Below are positions 46,101-55,397 of a stretch of 64,000 nt of DNA, piece by piece; positions within the stretch are counted from its first letter, which is position 1; every line of letters starts with the position of its first letter. The position numbers were made by a program, and so were the translations under genes. A model generated the notes under the pieces. That model was not told the DNA's origin and ran no database searches. It worked only from the letters and a program-made list of their open reading frames with translations. Origin of the DNA: Desulforhopalus vacuolatus (GTDB lineage Bacteria; Desulfobacterota; Desulfobulbia; Desulfobulbales; Desulfocapsaceae); NCBI RefSeq assembly GCF_016918505.1, contig NZ_JAFFPZ010000001.1, positions 310,001 through 374,000 of the forward strand, read 5' to 3'.

Positions 46101-46568
46101 ATGAAATATATGAAATACATAATTACTCTTCTCCTTATTTTCTTTTGTAATATCGCAGAAGCAACTGACAAGAATGCCTGGCCTGACACCAGTGCCATGT
46201 ATGCAGGATTAAGCCAGAAAGAGATATTAGACAAAAAGAACAGTAAAATAGAAGCCCTGACTCTGAAAATATCAGAGGAATTAGAGAAAAACATGCCAGA
46301 CAACGGAAGAGTTCTGGCTGATTTGTTTACAGATAACCAGACGAAATGGCATGACTACGTCGACTCAACGTGTATGCTCATAGGTCAGGCAACTGGTGCG
46401 GGTGGATCATGGCCTTCTTATTATGCCCTGAAGTGTACAACCAACATGGCAGATCAGCGGATCTTCAACCTGGTCAACTCCCTGCAATGTATAAAAAGAC
46501 ATACAAGAAATAAAAATTATTATGACATTCCACTCTGTTTATATCAAAGTTACTCTATTGAGTATTAA
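46101..46568 (+). CDS. Secreted LprI-like protein (lysozyme-inhibitor type)
   Basis: A 155-aa exported protein with a signal peptide ending near IAEATD. The second half has the Cys/aromatic pattern of the LprI/DUF1311 domain: WHDYVDSTC, later CTTNMADQRIFNLVNSLQC. That fold occurs in periplasmic lysozyme inhibitors and Sel1-linked proteins. A second ATG (MKYIIT...) lies 3 codons later. AT-rich; a family A repeat follows 10 bp after the stop. Confidence 0.65.
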   Translation: MKYMKYIITLLLIFFCNIAEATDKNAWPDTSAMYAGLSQKEILDKKNSKIEALTLKISEELEKNMPDNGRVLADLFTDNQTKWHDYVDSTCMLIGQATGAGGSWPSYYALKCTTNMADQRIFNLVNSLQCIKRHTRNKNYYDIPLCLYQSYSIEY

Positions 46569-46578
46569 ACAAGGAATA

Positions 46579-46852
46579 ACACCATTCCTATTAAGTTATG
46601 ACCGTACTAAATGCCATTTTCATTTTCTATTGGTGAATGTAAAGGCAGGGGGATGGGAGACAGGAGAAAGGAGACGGGAGACAGGGAAAAGCAAAAGACG
46701 GAACAGCGAAAAACTTTTTACCAAAGGAAAGCTCTAAACATGCGAATAAAGGCAACAAAACTTTAAAAAAGATTTTAAAATTAAACAGAGAATTGCTGTT
46801 GTTCTATTGTTACTCTTTGCGTTCTCTGGTTAATACAAAATGTAAATGGTAT
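46579..46852. repeat. Family A repeat, 274-bp copy
   Basis: Left end ACACCATTCCTATTAAGTTA, homopurine core (GGGAGACAGGAGAAAGGAGA), right end GGTTAATACAAAATGTAAAT with GGTAT. Nearly identical to the copy at 40037 but 6.3 kb away. It fills most of the gap before chrA. Confidence 0.82.
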
Positions 46853-46971
46853 AAGAATCAAAAAAAACAGCTTGTATAACCAGGCGATTACCCATTCTGT
46901 TACGCTTCACTCCGACTCGCTGAAGATCGCCGCTTACCTGCCCGTCAGCCATCACAAGGTACCGTTATCGC

Positions 46972-48192
46972 ATGATTAAAAGTCAGAAATATTCCGTAAG
47001 CCAGGGACGTATACTGGAGGTGTTCCTGGCTTTTCTGAAGCTGGGATGTACATCATTCGGCGGACCAATTGCACATTTAGGATACTTTAGAGCTGAATTC
47101 GTCGAACGGCGCCACTGGCTCAACGACAGCCAGTTCGGGCATCTCCTGGCGATCTGCCAGTTTCTGCCTGGTCCTGCCAGCAGTCAGCTGGGATTCAGCA
47201 TCGGTTTACTGCGTGCAGGGTGGCTCGGCGGACTTGCTGCTTTTTTGGCTTTTACGCTGCCTTCGGCCATTTTGCTTGTCGGGTTTGCGGCAGCCTTACC
47301 TCTTCTCTCCGGCCCCGTTGGGCAGGCCACTGTCCATGGCCTGAAGATAGTGGCCTGTGCCGTCGTTGCCGATGCACTTCTGGGGATGTCCAAAAAACTC
47401 TGCCCCGATACACCGAGGCAAACCATTGCCATCCTTTCTGCTGCCGCTTTGCTCATATTCAACTCAGCCATGGTTCAGCTGGCCCTTGTCGCGCTGGCTG
47501 CAATAGTCGGCGTCTTTCTCCTTCGTGGCAACATTACATCCAATGAAAAAAGCGATCTTCCAGTCCCTTTTGGGATGCGTACCGGAGGTATTCTTATTGC
47601 ACTCTTCCTCGGATTGCTGGTTGTACTGCCAATGCTGGCCACTCTGGCTACTTCGGAATCTGGATTGCTGCCTGTCGCTGAAGCATTCTATCGAGCCGGT
47701 GCACTGGTTTTTGGCGGAGGTCATGTTGTGCTGCCATTGCTTCAGAATTCGGTTGTCTCCTCAGGCTGGGTTTCATCCAATGATTTTTTGGCAGGTTACG
47801 GTGCGTCACAGGCCATTCCAGGACCAATGTTTACCTTTTCCGCATATCTTGGCTCTGTAATTTCACCAGCCAGTAACTCCTGGCTCACAGCAGCAACGGC
47901 CCTGTGTTTTATGTTTCTCCCGGGGTTCCTGCTGGTCGCCGGGGTTCTCCCCTTCTGGCAGGCGCTATTCCACAACGCTGCAGCGGGTAACGCCATTGCC
48001 GGGATTAATGCAGCAGTTGTGGGTTTATTAGGCGCAGCTCTGTATGATCCTATATTCACAACAGGAATATCCAGTCCCATTGACCTGGCAATCGCACTTG
48101 TTGCCTTTGGACTGCTGGTCGTGTGGCGGGTTTCTCCGCTGGTCATAGTATTGTGGTGCGTTGCCGGAAGCGTTTTACCAATTCTGGTGTAA
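46972..48192 (+). CDS. chrA: Chromate transporter (CHR family, two-domain)
   Basis: A 406-aa inner-membrane protein made of two homologous CHR halves. The first has LGCTSFGGPIAHLGYFRAEF and CQFLPGPASSQLGFSIG; the second has GALVFGGGHVVLPLLQN and SQAIPGPMFTFSAYLG. ChrA exports chromate driven by the membrane potential. The ATG follows a weak ribosome site in TACCGTTATCGC. The upstream 100 bp (46870-46970) contains TATAACCAGGCGATTACCC, seen also in part at 38706. Substrate inferred from the family. Confidence 0.88.
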   Translation: MIKSQKYSVSQGRILEVFLAFLKLGCTSFGGPIAHLGYFRAEFVERRHWLNDSQFGHLLAICQFLPGPASSQLGFSIGLLRAGWLGGLAAFLAFTLPSAILLVGFAAALPLLSGPVGQATVHGLKIVACAVVADALLGMSKKLCPDTPRQTIAILSAAALLIFNSAMVQLALVALAAIVGVFLLRGNITSNEKSDLPVPFGMRTGGILIALFLGLLVVLPMLATLATSESGLLPVAEAFYRAGALVFGGGHVVLPLLQNSVVSSGWVSSNDFLAGYGASQAIPGPMFTFSAYLGSVISPASNSWLTAATALCFMFLPGFLLVAGVLPFWQALFHNAAAGNAIAGINAAVVGLLGAALYDPIFTTGISSPIDLAIALVAFGLLVVWRVSPLVIVLWCVAGSVLPILV

Positions 48193-48276
48193 ATTGGGGC
48201 AATGAACGATTGACGTCCCTCTTCAATTCAAACATTGTTTGTTTTTTATCCTTTGCATCCTCTACACAGAGAACAC

Positions 48277-48588
48277 GTGAAAAATATATTCGAAGATATC
48301 CCTGATGATGTATCCGCTGAGGTTTTTGAAAATTTAGTCGAGAACCAAAACGTTACAATTGAACGGATAATATCAGAAGGTCACAGCTCACCAGATTCAG
48401 GATGGTATGACCAGGAAAAGAATGAATGGGTCTTAGTTTTACAAGGTGAAGCAATCATTTCTCTCTACAATGAATCTTCCGTACACCTGAAAGAAGGTGA
48501 TTATTTAAATATTAAAGCTCATCAAAAACACAAAGTAGCATGGACAGCACCAGATATAAAAACCATTTGGCTGGCGGTTCATTATTAA
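48277..48588 (+). CDS. Cupin-domain protein
   Basis: A 103-aa single cupin barrel. The cupin core is EWVLVLQGEAIISLYNES and EGDYLNIKAHQKHKVAW, with His residues in the usual second motif. It resembles small metal-binding cupins of unknown substrate. GTG 48277 (reading VKNIFEDIP) is preferred over the TTG at 48235, whose N-terminus is hydrophobic and atypical. It lies 85 bp after chrA. Confidence 0.72.
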   Translation: MKNIFEDIPDDVSAEVFENLVENQNVTIERIISEGHSSPDSGWYDQEKNEWVLVLQGEAIISLYNESSVHLKEGDYLNIKAHQKHKVAWTAPDIKTIWLAVHY

Positions 48589-48691
48589 ACAAATATCTTA
48601 AACAAACCTGACTGGCGAATTCGTTTTTATATACTCTCTATGAACAGAATTACGCCTGTATCGACAAACAGAGAGTCGAAAGGAGACAACA

Positions 48692-49489
48692 ATGAACCAC
48701 AGTCCTAAAGCCCTGTTTATCTCTCATGGCGGTGGTCCGATGCCACTGATGGAAGACACCGGGCACAGTGAGCTGGTCACCTGTTTGAAGGAGCTGGCTG
48801 CAAATCTCCGCCGTCCTGATGCCATTATTGTCGTCAGTGCACACTGGGAGGAAGAAGTTGTCACGATCACTGCCAGCGAAACGCCCTCATTGATATATGA
48901 CTACTCCGGTTTTCCAAAAGAGTCTTATGAGATTGAATATCCATGTAAAGGTGATCCTGTATTGGCTCTTGAGCTGTATCACGTACTGACCCAGGCCGGG
49001 ATACAGGCAAAACTGGATCAGGAACGAGGTTTTGACCATGGAGTTTTCATTCCTCTTAAAATCATGTATCCCGAAGCAGACATCCCCTGTGTTCAGCTCT
49101 CTCTTCTGGCGTCTCTGGACCCTTCCAGCCATAGAGCAATCGGGAAGGCTTTGCGCGGCTTACGCCGGGAGAATGTCTTGCTGATCGGTTCAGGTTTCTC
49201 GTTTCACAATTTTAAGGCCTTTTTTGCTCCTGTGACCACTGAAATACGGGAATTGAACCATGCCTTTGAACAGTGGCTGCACGACTCCTGCTGCAATCCG
49301 GAGTATTCTGAAGAAGAAAGGGCCAGAAGGTTGAACCATTGGTTTGAAGCGCCAGGAGCCCGGTTTTGCCACCCTCGGGAAGAACACCTGCTGCCACTTC
49401 ATGTTTGCTGTGGAGCAGCCCTCTCGCCATGCTCAGAGTCGCGGAACCTCAACATCATGAACAAAGAGTCGAGCATGTATGTGTGGTGA
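48692..49489 (+). CDS. DODA-type extradiol dioxygenase (YgiD-like)
   Basis: A 265-aa class III extradiol ring-cleavage enzyme of the 4,5-DOPA dioxygenase group. Metal-binding His residues occur in FISHGGGPMPL, VVSAHWEE and GFDHGVFIPL; C-terminal CHPREEHLLPLHVCCGAA and SSMYVW are family marks. The natural substrate in bacteria is mostly unknown. AAAGGAG precedes the ATG. A family D end begins 7 bp after the stop. Confidence 0.87.
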   Translation: MNHSPKALFISHGGGPMPLMEDTGHSELVTCLKELAANLRRPDAIIVVSAHWEEEVVTITASETPSLIYDYSGFPKESYEIEYPCKGDPVLALELYHVLTQAGIQAKLDQERGFDHGVFIPLKIMYPEADIPCVQLSLLASLDPSSHRAIGKALRGLRRENVLLIGSGFSFHNFKAFFAPVTTEIRELNHAFEQWLHDSCCNPEYSEEERARRLNHWFEAPGARFCHPREEHLLPLHVCCGAALSPCSESRNLNIMNKESSMYVW

Positions 49490-49496
49490 ACCAAGG

Positions 49497-49542
49497 TAAG
49501 GGTACCTTGAATAAAGAATATGGGCGATTATTCGATATTCCC
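49497..49542. repeat. Family D end joined to inverted repeat of 45827-45852
   Basis: TAAGGGTACCTTGAATAA (49497-49514) matches the family D end at 11941-11960 and 23286. It is followed by AATATGGGCGATTATTCGAT plus ATTCCC, an exact 26-bp inverted match of 45827-45852. Confidence 0.6.
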
Positions 49543-49626
49543 TGGAGTTTACATTGAAAATGTGTGACAAACTTTCATCAGAAAGACACTAAAATTTGCT
49601 CGCATACAGGAAAATGGTGGGATGAT

Positions 49627-52600
49627 ATGACTTTCCAAAGAAAATTATATTACGAATTATTACTGGTTGTTATCGGTTTGATACTGGCCTCACCCGTTGC
49701 CGCAAAAAGAGATGTTCCAGAGTCATTGAAAGAATGGGTTCCATGGGTACTGCATAACCAGGAAGAGCAACTTTGCACGTCATCCTATACAGGAAAACAG
49801 AAATTTTGTGTCTGGCCAGGCACTTTACAGCTGGACGTCAACTCGTCTGGAGGGAATTTTAAGCAACGCTGGAACATGGAAAAGAAGGGCTGGATTGTTT
49901 TACCTGGAAAAGAAAAACATTGGCCACAGGCTGTGTTGATAAACGAGAAATCTGCTTTGGTTGTGAACAAGAATGGTTTCCCTGCTCTTTTTGTAGAGTC
50001 CCCGGGAGAATATACTGTTGAAGGGAAATTTACCTGGGACTCTCTGCCAGAGTCTCTGACTCTCCCTCCAGGAACAGGCCTTGTATCTCCGCTTACAGTG
50101 AACGGAAAAGAGCAGGTAGCTGATATCACAAGTAATACTCTGTGGCTTTCCAAAAAAATAAATGCGGATCAACAAGAACGAGATGTGGTGCAAACCCAGG
50201 TCTATCGACACATAACAGACAGCATCCCGATGCTGATAACAACTCAGATCGATGTTCAGGTATCAGGAAAGCCCCGTGAATTAATTATCGACTGGACACC
50301 ACCAGAGGATCAAATTCCAGTTGAACTGCGATGCTCTCTGCCCGTTAAGCTGGGTCCCGATCATAAAATTTATATGCAGGCAAGGGCAGGAAATTACAAG
50401 ATAATATATACGTCGAGAGTAAAAGGGCCAGTCGATACCCTGCCGTTTAATGTGTCATCACAGGGACCAGACCACGAGTATTGGAGTTTTGCCTCAAGAA
50501 ACAATCTTCGGATGGTCAAAATATCTGGTGTCCCGGCTGTAGATCCAGGCCAGACATCGATTCCCCGGGAGTGGCGTTCTTTACCTGCCTATCTGGTTAA
50601 AAAGGGCGAATCAATGCTTTTTGAAACGATTAAACGAGGTGATACAGAGCCTGCTCCAAATAATTTCAACCTCTCCCGTAAATTTTGGCTCGATGCAAGT
50701 GGCAAAGGGATAACGGTAGAAGATACTCTTTCAGGAGTTGTACATAAAAGCCCTCGTCTGGAGATGCAAAATCCTGCAAAACTGGGACGCATGAGAATTC
50801 ATAACCGCGACCAGCTTATTACAAAAATGGAAAAGAGTGACAGGGCAGGTGTCGAGGTCAGGCAGGGCAATATAAAAGCACAGGCGGTAAGCAGAATAGA
50901 AGGGACACGAGTATTTCCTGCTGGAGGCTGGGGGCAAACCATTGAAAACCTGTCGGCGGAGCTGATACTGCAGCCGGGATGGAAACTGTTTTACGCACAA
51001 GGTGTTGATTCTGCGCACAGCTGGGTTTCAAGGTGGACGCTGCTTGACTGTTTTATTGTCCTGATCATTGTCATTGCATCTTTTAAAATTCTTGGCCCTG
51101 CAGCGGCAATAGTTGCCTTGATTGCACTCGTTCTTTCATATCACGATTTGAATGCTCCTGTGTATCTCTGGCTCGCCCTGTTGAGCTGTATTGCGATCAT
51201 AAAAAATGCTCCTCATTTTAAATATATAAAAGTTGTAAAAAAGGGAAAAGTAATTTTACTTCTTGGCCTGGTTATAGTGATTCTTCCGTACTCTGTGAAA
51301 CAGCTGAGAGAAGGATTTTATCCTCAACTTGAAAGATCTTACTCCAGCCAGAGTAATCAATATAGAGCACCGGCTGTGCAAAGAAATAAAGCAGAAGCGA
51401 AGAGAACTCTTGCTGGATCTTTTACGGACTCTGCACCAGAGACATTACAGATGTCAAGAATACAGATGTCAAGAATATCAGAAAAAAAACCAAAAATCCT
51501 GCAACAACAATTTGATACACAGTCTAAGGTTCAGGCAGGTCCCGGGGTACCAAACCGAATATGGAACGTTATACGACTGAGATGGAATGGGCCGGTAGAT
51601 GCTTCACTGAACGTAAAACTGTATCTCATCTCACCTTTTATAAACATGCTTCTTATCCTCTTAAAAATAGCAGCAATATATCTTCTTGCATTTTTGATGT
51701 TTCGTAAGGGCAGGGACAAAGAGATTGTATTTCATTTGGCTGATATCAGTCCAGACGGCAAGGTCATCGGCTCCATACTCCTGTTTTTTTCGCTGTTTGC
51801 AGTTGTTCCAGGTGCGTCCTGCTCCCAGTACCCGACACAGGAACTTCTGGAAACACTTCAGGAAAGGCTGACTGAACCTGCTGAATGTTTTCCTTTTTGT
51901 GCAGATTTTAACTCCATGGATATTAATCTGAAAGATACAACCATTTCAGTAAAGATATCTGCAAACAGTTATGAGGATGCTGCTGTCCCTCTTCCCACAG
52001 GAAAGGGTATATTCTGGAAAAATATCACCCTGGACACAGAAGATAAATCAGCTCTTGCTGAAGGGAAAAATTTATGGCTGTTGCTGCCAAAGGGACAGAA
52101 TACTATCCTTTTAACGGGTCAGATTACTACATCTGATTTCCAATTTAACCTGCCCTTGAAACCCCATGTTGTTCATTTTACAGGTGACGATGGATGGTCA
52201 ATTGAAGGCCTGGATGTCAATAAAGTTCCTGAGGGTCAGTTACAATTCATAAAACAGGAAAAACAGGATACACAAAACTTTGGGGAGTCGACACTTCCTC
52301 CGCTGATTAAAATAGAGCGAACACTGCAGCTTGGTGTTGAATGGTATCTGGAGTCAACAGTCACGCGTCTTTCCCCGACAGGCACGTCTGTATATCTAAA
52401 AATCCCTCTTGTAACGGGTGAATCTGTAACGGATGGAGCCTATAAGGTCAGCGAGAACAACATTGAAATAAATATGGGTCCGAAGGTGAAAACCATGCAA
52501 TGGAGTTCTGTGTTGAAGAAGCAGGATGCACTGACTCTGGTTGCAGCAGACACGACGAAATGGACGGAAATATGGAGACTGAACGCCAGTCCAATCTGGC

Positions 52601-53691
52601 ATATAGAGTCAACAGGATCGCCAGTGATTCAGCAGCATTCAACCACGGGGGCATGGCAGCCAGAATGGCATCCGTGGGCAAATGAGAAGATTACCCTCAA
52701 CATATCAAGACCACCAGGGATTGAGGGTGAGACAAAAACAATAGAATCCAGTAAATTGAAAGTTGTTCCAGGTCTTCGCTCCACATTAATGGAATTGTCT
52801 TTTACGGTGCGTTCCACACGTGGGGATCAACAAACAATAATCCTGCCCGAAAATATCATTTTACAGTCTTTAAAGATTAATAACCGACAACAACCTGTCA
52901 AAAATGATAATACGGTAGTCGTTCCACTTGTACCAGGATCTCAGAAAATTGAAATCAAGATGAACTCACCGGTCGGAATCAGTACCTTCTTTAAGGTGCC
53001 GAAAATTAATATCGGTCTGGACAGTGTGAACAATGATATTGAGATAAAAACAGGTGCACGCTGGGTGTGGTTTGTTCGTGGGCCACAACAGGGGCCGACG
53101 ATACTTTTCTACAGTGAACTGCTCATCATATTACTGGTTGCAACAGCATTGGGAATCTCAAAGTTAACGCCACTTTCTGTTTTCAAGTGGATTATCCTGG
53201 GCCTCGGTCTGAGTCAGAGCGGGTTGATTCCCTGCGGAATAATTGTTGTATGGTTTACAGCTTTGCAGTACCGCAAGCTCAAAGGGGGATCATTGTCGGG
53301 TGGTACTTTCAATTTCCTGCAGATCGTTCTGATTCTGTTAACTGTATTTTCGTCTGGAGCAATTATCTATGCTGTACAACATGGTTTGCTCGGACATCCT
53401 GATATGCAGATTGCAGGGAATGGTTCTAACAGTTACTTTTTACGCTGGTATCAGGATCATATTGCAGCAGTTTTACCGCAACCGGTTGTTGTCTCAATTC
53501 CTATAATGGCCTATAGAATACTCATGCTGATCTGGGCATTATGGCTTGCCTTCAATCTCCTGGCATGGGTTAAGTGGGGATGGGAATGTTTGACAACAGA
53601 AAAGATGTGGGTTGATTCTGTATTCAAACGCAAAAACGCTGTATTCAAACGCAAAAAGAAAGTTCGAGTTGATACAAATAAATTGGTCTAA
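49627..53691 (+). CDS. Very large membrane protein of unknown function, 1354 aa
   Basis: I do not recognise the family. Signal peptide (~22 residues, LILASPVAA), then a large non-cytoplasmic beta-rich region to ~465 with paired Cys and WPG (CTSSYTGKQKFCVWPGTLQL), a TM cluster ~470-585, a Q/K/R-rich linker, TMs at ~669-693 and ~715-733, a second beta-rich region ~740-1155, and four or five TMs at ~1160-1315. The second region starts with a related Cys motif (ECFPFCADFN) and a similar strand order, which suggests internal duplication. ATG 49627 begins the signal peptide; the GTG at 49564 is less likely. It is a single-gene unit. Confidence 0.75.
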   Translation: MTFQRKLYYELLLVVIGLILASPVAAKRDVPESLKEWVPWVLHNQEEQLCTSSYTGKQKFCVWPGTLQLDVNSSGGNFKQRWNMEKKGWIVLPGKEKHWPQAVLINEKSALVVNKNGFPALFVESPGEYTVEGKFTWDSLPESLTLPPGTGLVSPLTVNGKEQVADITSNTLWLSKKINADQQERDVVQTQVYRHITDSIPMLITTQIDVQVSGKPRELIIDWTPPEDQIPVELRCSLPVKLGPDHKIYMQARAGNYKIIYTSRVKGPVDTLPFNVSSQGPDHEYWSFASRNNLRMVKISGVPAVDPGQTSIPREWRSLPAYLVKKGESMLFETIKRGDTEPAPNNFNLSRKFWLDASGKGITVEDTLSGVVHKSPRLEMQNPAKLGRMRIHNRDQLITKMEKSDRAGVEVRQGNIKAQAVSRIEGTRVFPAGGWGQTIENLSAELILQPGWKLFYAQGVDSAHSWVSRWTLLDCFIVLIIVIASFKILGPAAAIVALIALVLSYHDLNAPVYLWLALLSCIAIIKNAPHFKYIKVVKKGKVILLLGLVIVILPYSVKQLREGFYPQLERSYSSQSNQYRAPAVQRNKAEAKRTLAGSFTDSAPETLQMSRIQMSRISEKKPKILQQQFDTQSKVQAGPGVPNRIWNVIRLRWNGPVDASLNVKLYLISPFINMLLILLKIAAIYLLAFLMFRKGRDKEIVFHLADISPDGKVIGSILLFFSLFAVVPGASCSQYPTQELLETLQERLTEPAECFPFCADFNSMDINLKDTTISVKISANSYEDAAVPLPTGKGIFWKNITLDTEDKSALAEGKNLWLLLPKGQNTILLTGQITTSDFQFNLPLKPHVVHFTGDDGWSIEGLDVNKVPEGQLQFIKQEKQDTQNFGESTLPPLIKIERTLQLGVEWYLESTVTRLSPTGTSVYLKIPLVTGESVTDGAYKVSENNIEINMGPKVKTMQWSSVLKKQDALTLVAADTTKWTEIWRLNASPIWHIESTGSPVIQQHSTTGAWQPEWHPWANEKITLNISRPPGIEGETKTIESSKLKVVPGLRSTLMELSFTVRSTRGDQQTIILPENIILQSLKINNRQQPVKNDNTVVVPLVPGSQKIEIKMNSPVGISTFFKVPKINIGLDSVNNDIEIKTGARWVWFVRGPQQGPTILFYSELLIILLVATALGISKLTPLSVFKWIILGLGLSQSGLIPCGIIVVWFTALQYRKLKGGSLSGGTFNFLQIVLILLTVFSSGAIIYAVQHGLLGHPDMQIAGNGSNSYFLRWYQDHIAAVLPQPVVVSIPIMAYRILMLIWALWLAFNLLAWVKWGWECLTTEKMWVDSVFKRKNAVFKRKKKVRVDTNKLV

Positions 53692-53831
53692 AAAATCATC
53701 ACGATGCAGCGTGGTATTACCAATGTACGATTCGGGAGTTAACTGGACAAGAGAGGTCTCTGAGAGTTTCCCGGCAGTTCCAGGGAAGCCAACCGAAGAT
53801 TTGACTCTTTTGCGCGGTATTATTAACTACA
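53692..53831. other. Region before the TPP riboswitch
   Basis: About 140 bp without a gene. It should contain the promoter of the thiamine operon, but no consensus -35/-10 pair stands out. Confidence 0.4.
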
Positions 53832-53928
53832 AATGTAACGGATGGGGTGGTCATTTCAATTCCGAAATGATCTGAGATTATACCCGATGAACCTGATGCA
53901 GATAATGCTGCCGAAGGGAAACGTTCAT
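53832..53928 (+). promoter_or_regulatory. TPP (THI-box) riboswitch
   Basis: The conserved thiamine-pyrophosphate aptamer is plain: GGGGTGG (53844-53850), P3 hairpin TCATTTC/GAAATGA, the invariant CTGAGA (53872-53877), then ACCCGATGAACCTGATGCAG and ATAATGCTGCCGAAGGGAA. P1 is ATGTAACG (53833-53840) with CGTTCAT (53922-53928). No terminator hairpin lies between it and the gene. CCTCC (53966-53970) is complementary to the ribosome site GGAGG (54003-54007), so control of translation is likely. Confidence 0.93.
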
Positions 53929-54012
53929 CGCGCACTTTTCTTGCAAATATAATTTATAGTGCTCCCCTCCCAATAATGCACTTTTAATGCATACTTATTA
54001 CAGGAGGTTTCT

Positions 54013-54321
54013 ATGCTGGCCAGCTTTGCGGTTCTCCCCTTTGGTGCGGGAGAAGAATTAAAGGAACTCGTTGCCGAAGCTCTTTCGGTAGTCGAAGAAT
54101 CAGGACTTGATTATAAACTTGGAGCAATGCAAACAACACTCGAAGGTGATCCTGATGAAGTCATGAGCGTTATTATGCAATGCCATAAACGTGTTTTAGC
54201 GTTGGTGCCACGAGTACTCACAAACATTACTCTCGATGATCGAAAAGGTGCAACACATCGTCTTATCGGAAAAGTTACTGATGTAGAGAGCGTCCTTGGA
54301 CGGGAGCTGAAGCATGAGTAA
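54013..54321 (+). CDS. MTH1187/YqgV-type thiamine-binding protein
   Basis: A 102-aa member of the DUF77/MTH1187 family (ferredoxin-like fold forming tetramers that bind thiamine). Seen: SFAVLPFGAGEELKELVAEA, the central DYKLGAMQTTLEGDPDEVM and the C-terminal RVLTNITLDDRK. AGGAGG lies 5 bp before the ATG. It is the first gene behind the TPP riboswitch and overlaps the next gene by 8 bases. Expression is therefore expected when TPP is low. It may buffer or deliver thiamine; no transporter is adjacent. Confidence 0.88.
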   Translation: MLASFAVLPFGAGEELKELVAEALSVVEESGLDYKLGAMQTTLEGDPDEVMSVIMQCHKRVLALVPRVLTNITLDDRKGATHRLIGKVTDVESVLGRELKHE

Positions 54322-55375
54322 GGAGAACGTACCTGCTGAAGATAATGCCCCCAGTATTGGGAAAATGAGTCCTGACAGGATGGAAAGACTTGTTGCCGGC
54401 TGCTTTGGAGCTCCCAGTTCAAAAGTTATCATAGGTCCTGGACAAGGGCTGGATGCTGGCATTATCAGTCTTGATGATGGTCGAATTATGGCTGTTGCCG
54501 AAGATCCAATTTTCCCTGCTGCAGGACTTTCACTGGAAATGTTTGGCCAGTTTACTGTTCATATTGGAGCCAGTGATGTTGCTGTAACCGGTGTAAAACC
54601 CGAGTTTATGACCTACTCTCTGTTGCTGCCTCCAAAATTTCCAGAAAAAGACACCAGAACAATTATCAGCTCAATATCTGAAACAGCAACGAAACTCGGG
54701 ATTACAATCGTCGGAGGACACACCGGATGGTATGGTGCTGTCACGATACCCACCGTTGGTGGCATTACAGTCTGGGGCTATGCTCAAAAAGATAAATGGA
54801 TTTCTCCCGGGGGAGCACAAGATGGTGATATCCTTTTAATGACAAAAGGCCCGGCAATTGAAGCGGCTGCCCTGCTCGCCGTATTGAACAAAGACTACCT
54901 GGCCCGCTCAATGAAAGCAGATTTGCTTGAGAGAGTTTTACGGAGAACAGACGAAATTACCGTTGTATCAGATGCATCTGTCGCATTTAAAGCAGGTGGT
55001 GTTCATTCAATGCATGATGCAACCGAAGGCGGAGTGCTTTGCGGGTTGTGGGAAATATCCTCATCTGCACGGACACCTCTTTTTGCCGATTTTGACAAGA
55101 TAACTGTCCCTGAAGACATTGCCCAATGTGCTTCACTCTTAGGCTTTGATCCATGGCAATCTATAAGTGAGGGAACGCTGCTTGCATCAGTAGCCCCGGA
55201 ACACGTTGCATCTGTGACAAAAGCACTGGAAGATTCAGGCTCAGCATGCTTCAAACTTGGCCATTTTGACAAAAGTCTTTCATCAAGCATGCTCACCCGC
55301 AATGGAGTTACGACAAAACTGCCCTCTCCAGGTCCTGATCAATTCTGGGATCTTTTTGCAAATCCGCATCAGTAA
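54314..55375 (+). CDS. AIR-synthase-related protein (HypE/ThiL-like)
   Basis: A 353-aa protein of the PurM/SelD/HypE/ThiL superfamily, which bind ATP and phosphorylate or activate small substrates. Seen: VIIGPGQGLDAGIISLDDGR (position of the ATP/Mg loop), LEMFGQFTVHIGASDVAVTG, TIVGGHTGWYG and MHDATEGGVLCGLWEIS (HypE-like). It is not canonical ThiL or HypE, and HypE's C-terminal cysteine tail is absent (ends LFANPHQ). Co-expression behind a TPP riboswitch with a thiamine-binding protein makes a thiamine-phosphate kinase or related activity the best guess, but this is inference. Confidence 0.85.
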   Translation: MSKENVPAEDNAPSIGKMSPDRMERLVAGCFGAPSSKVIIGPGQGLDAGIISLDDGRIMAVAEDPIFPAAGLSLEMFGQFTVHIGASDVAVTGVKPEFMTYSLLLPPKFPEKDTRTIISSISETATKLGITIVGGHTGWYGAVTIPTVGGITVWGYAQKDKWISPGGAQDGDILLMTKGPAIEAAALLAVLNKDYLARSMKADLLERVLRRTDEITVVSDASVAFKAGGVHSMHDATEGGVLCGLWEISSSARTPLFADFDKITVPEDIAQCASLLGFDPWQSISEGTLLASVAPEHVASVTKALEDSGSACFKLGHFDKSLSSSMLTRNGVTTKLPSPGPDQFWDLFANPHQ

Positions 55376-55397
55376 AAAAACACGTTGAAAAGCTGTT

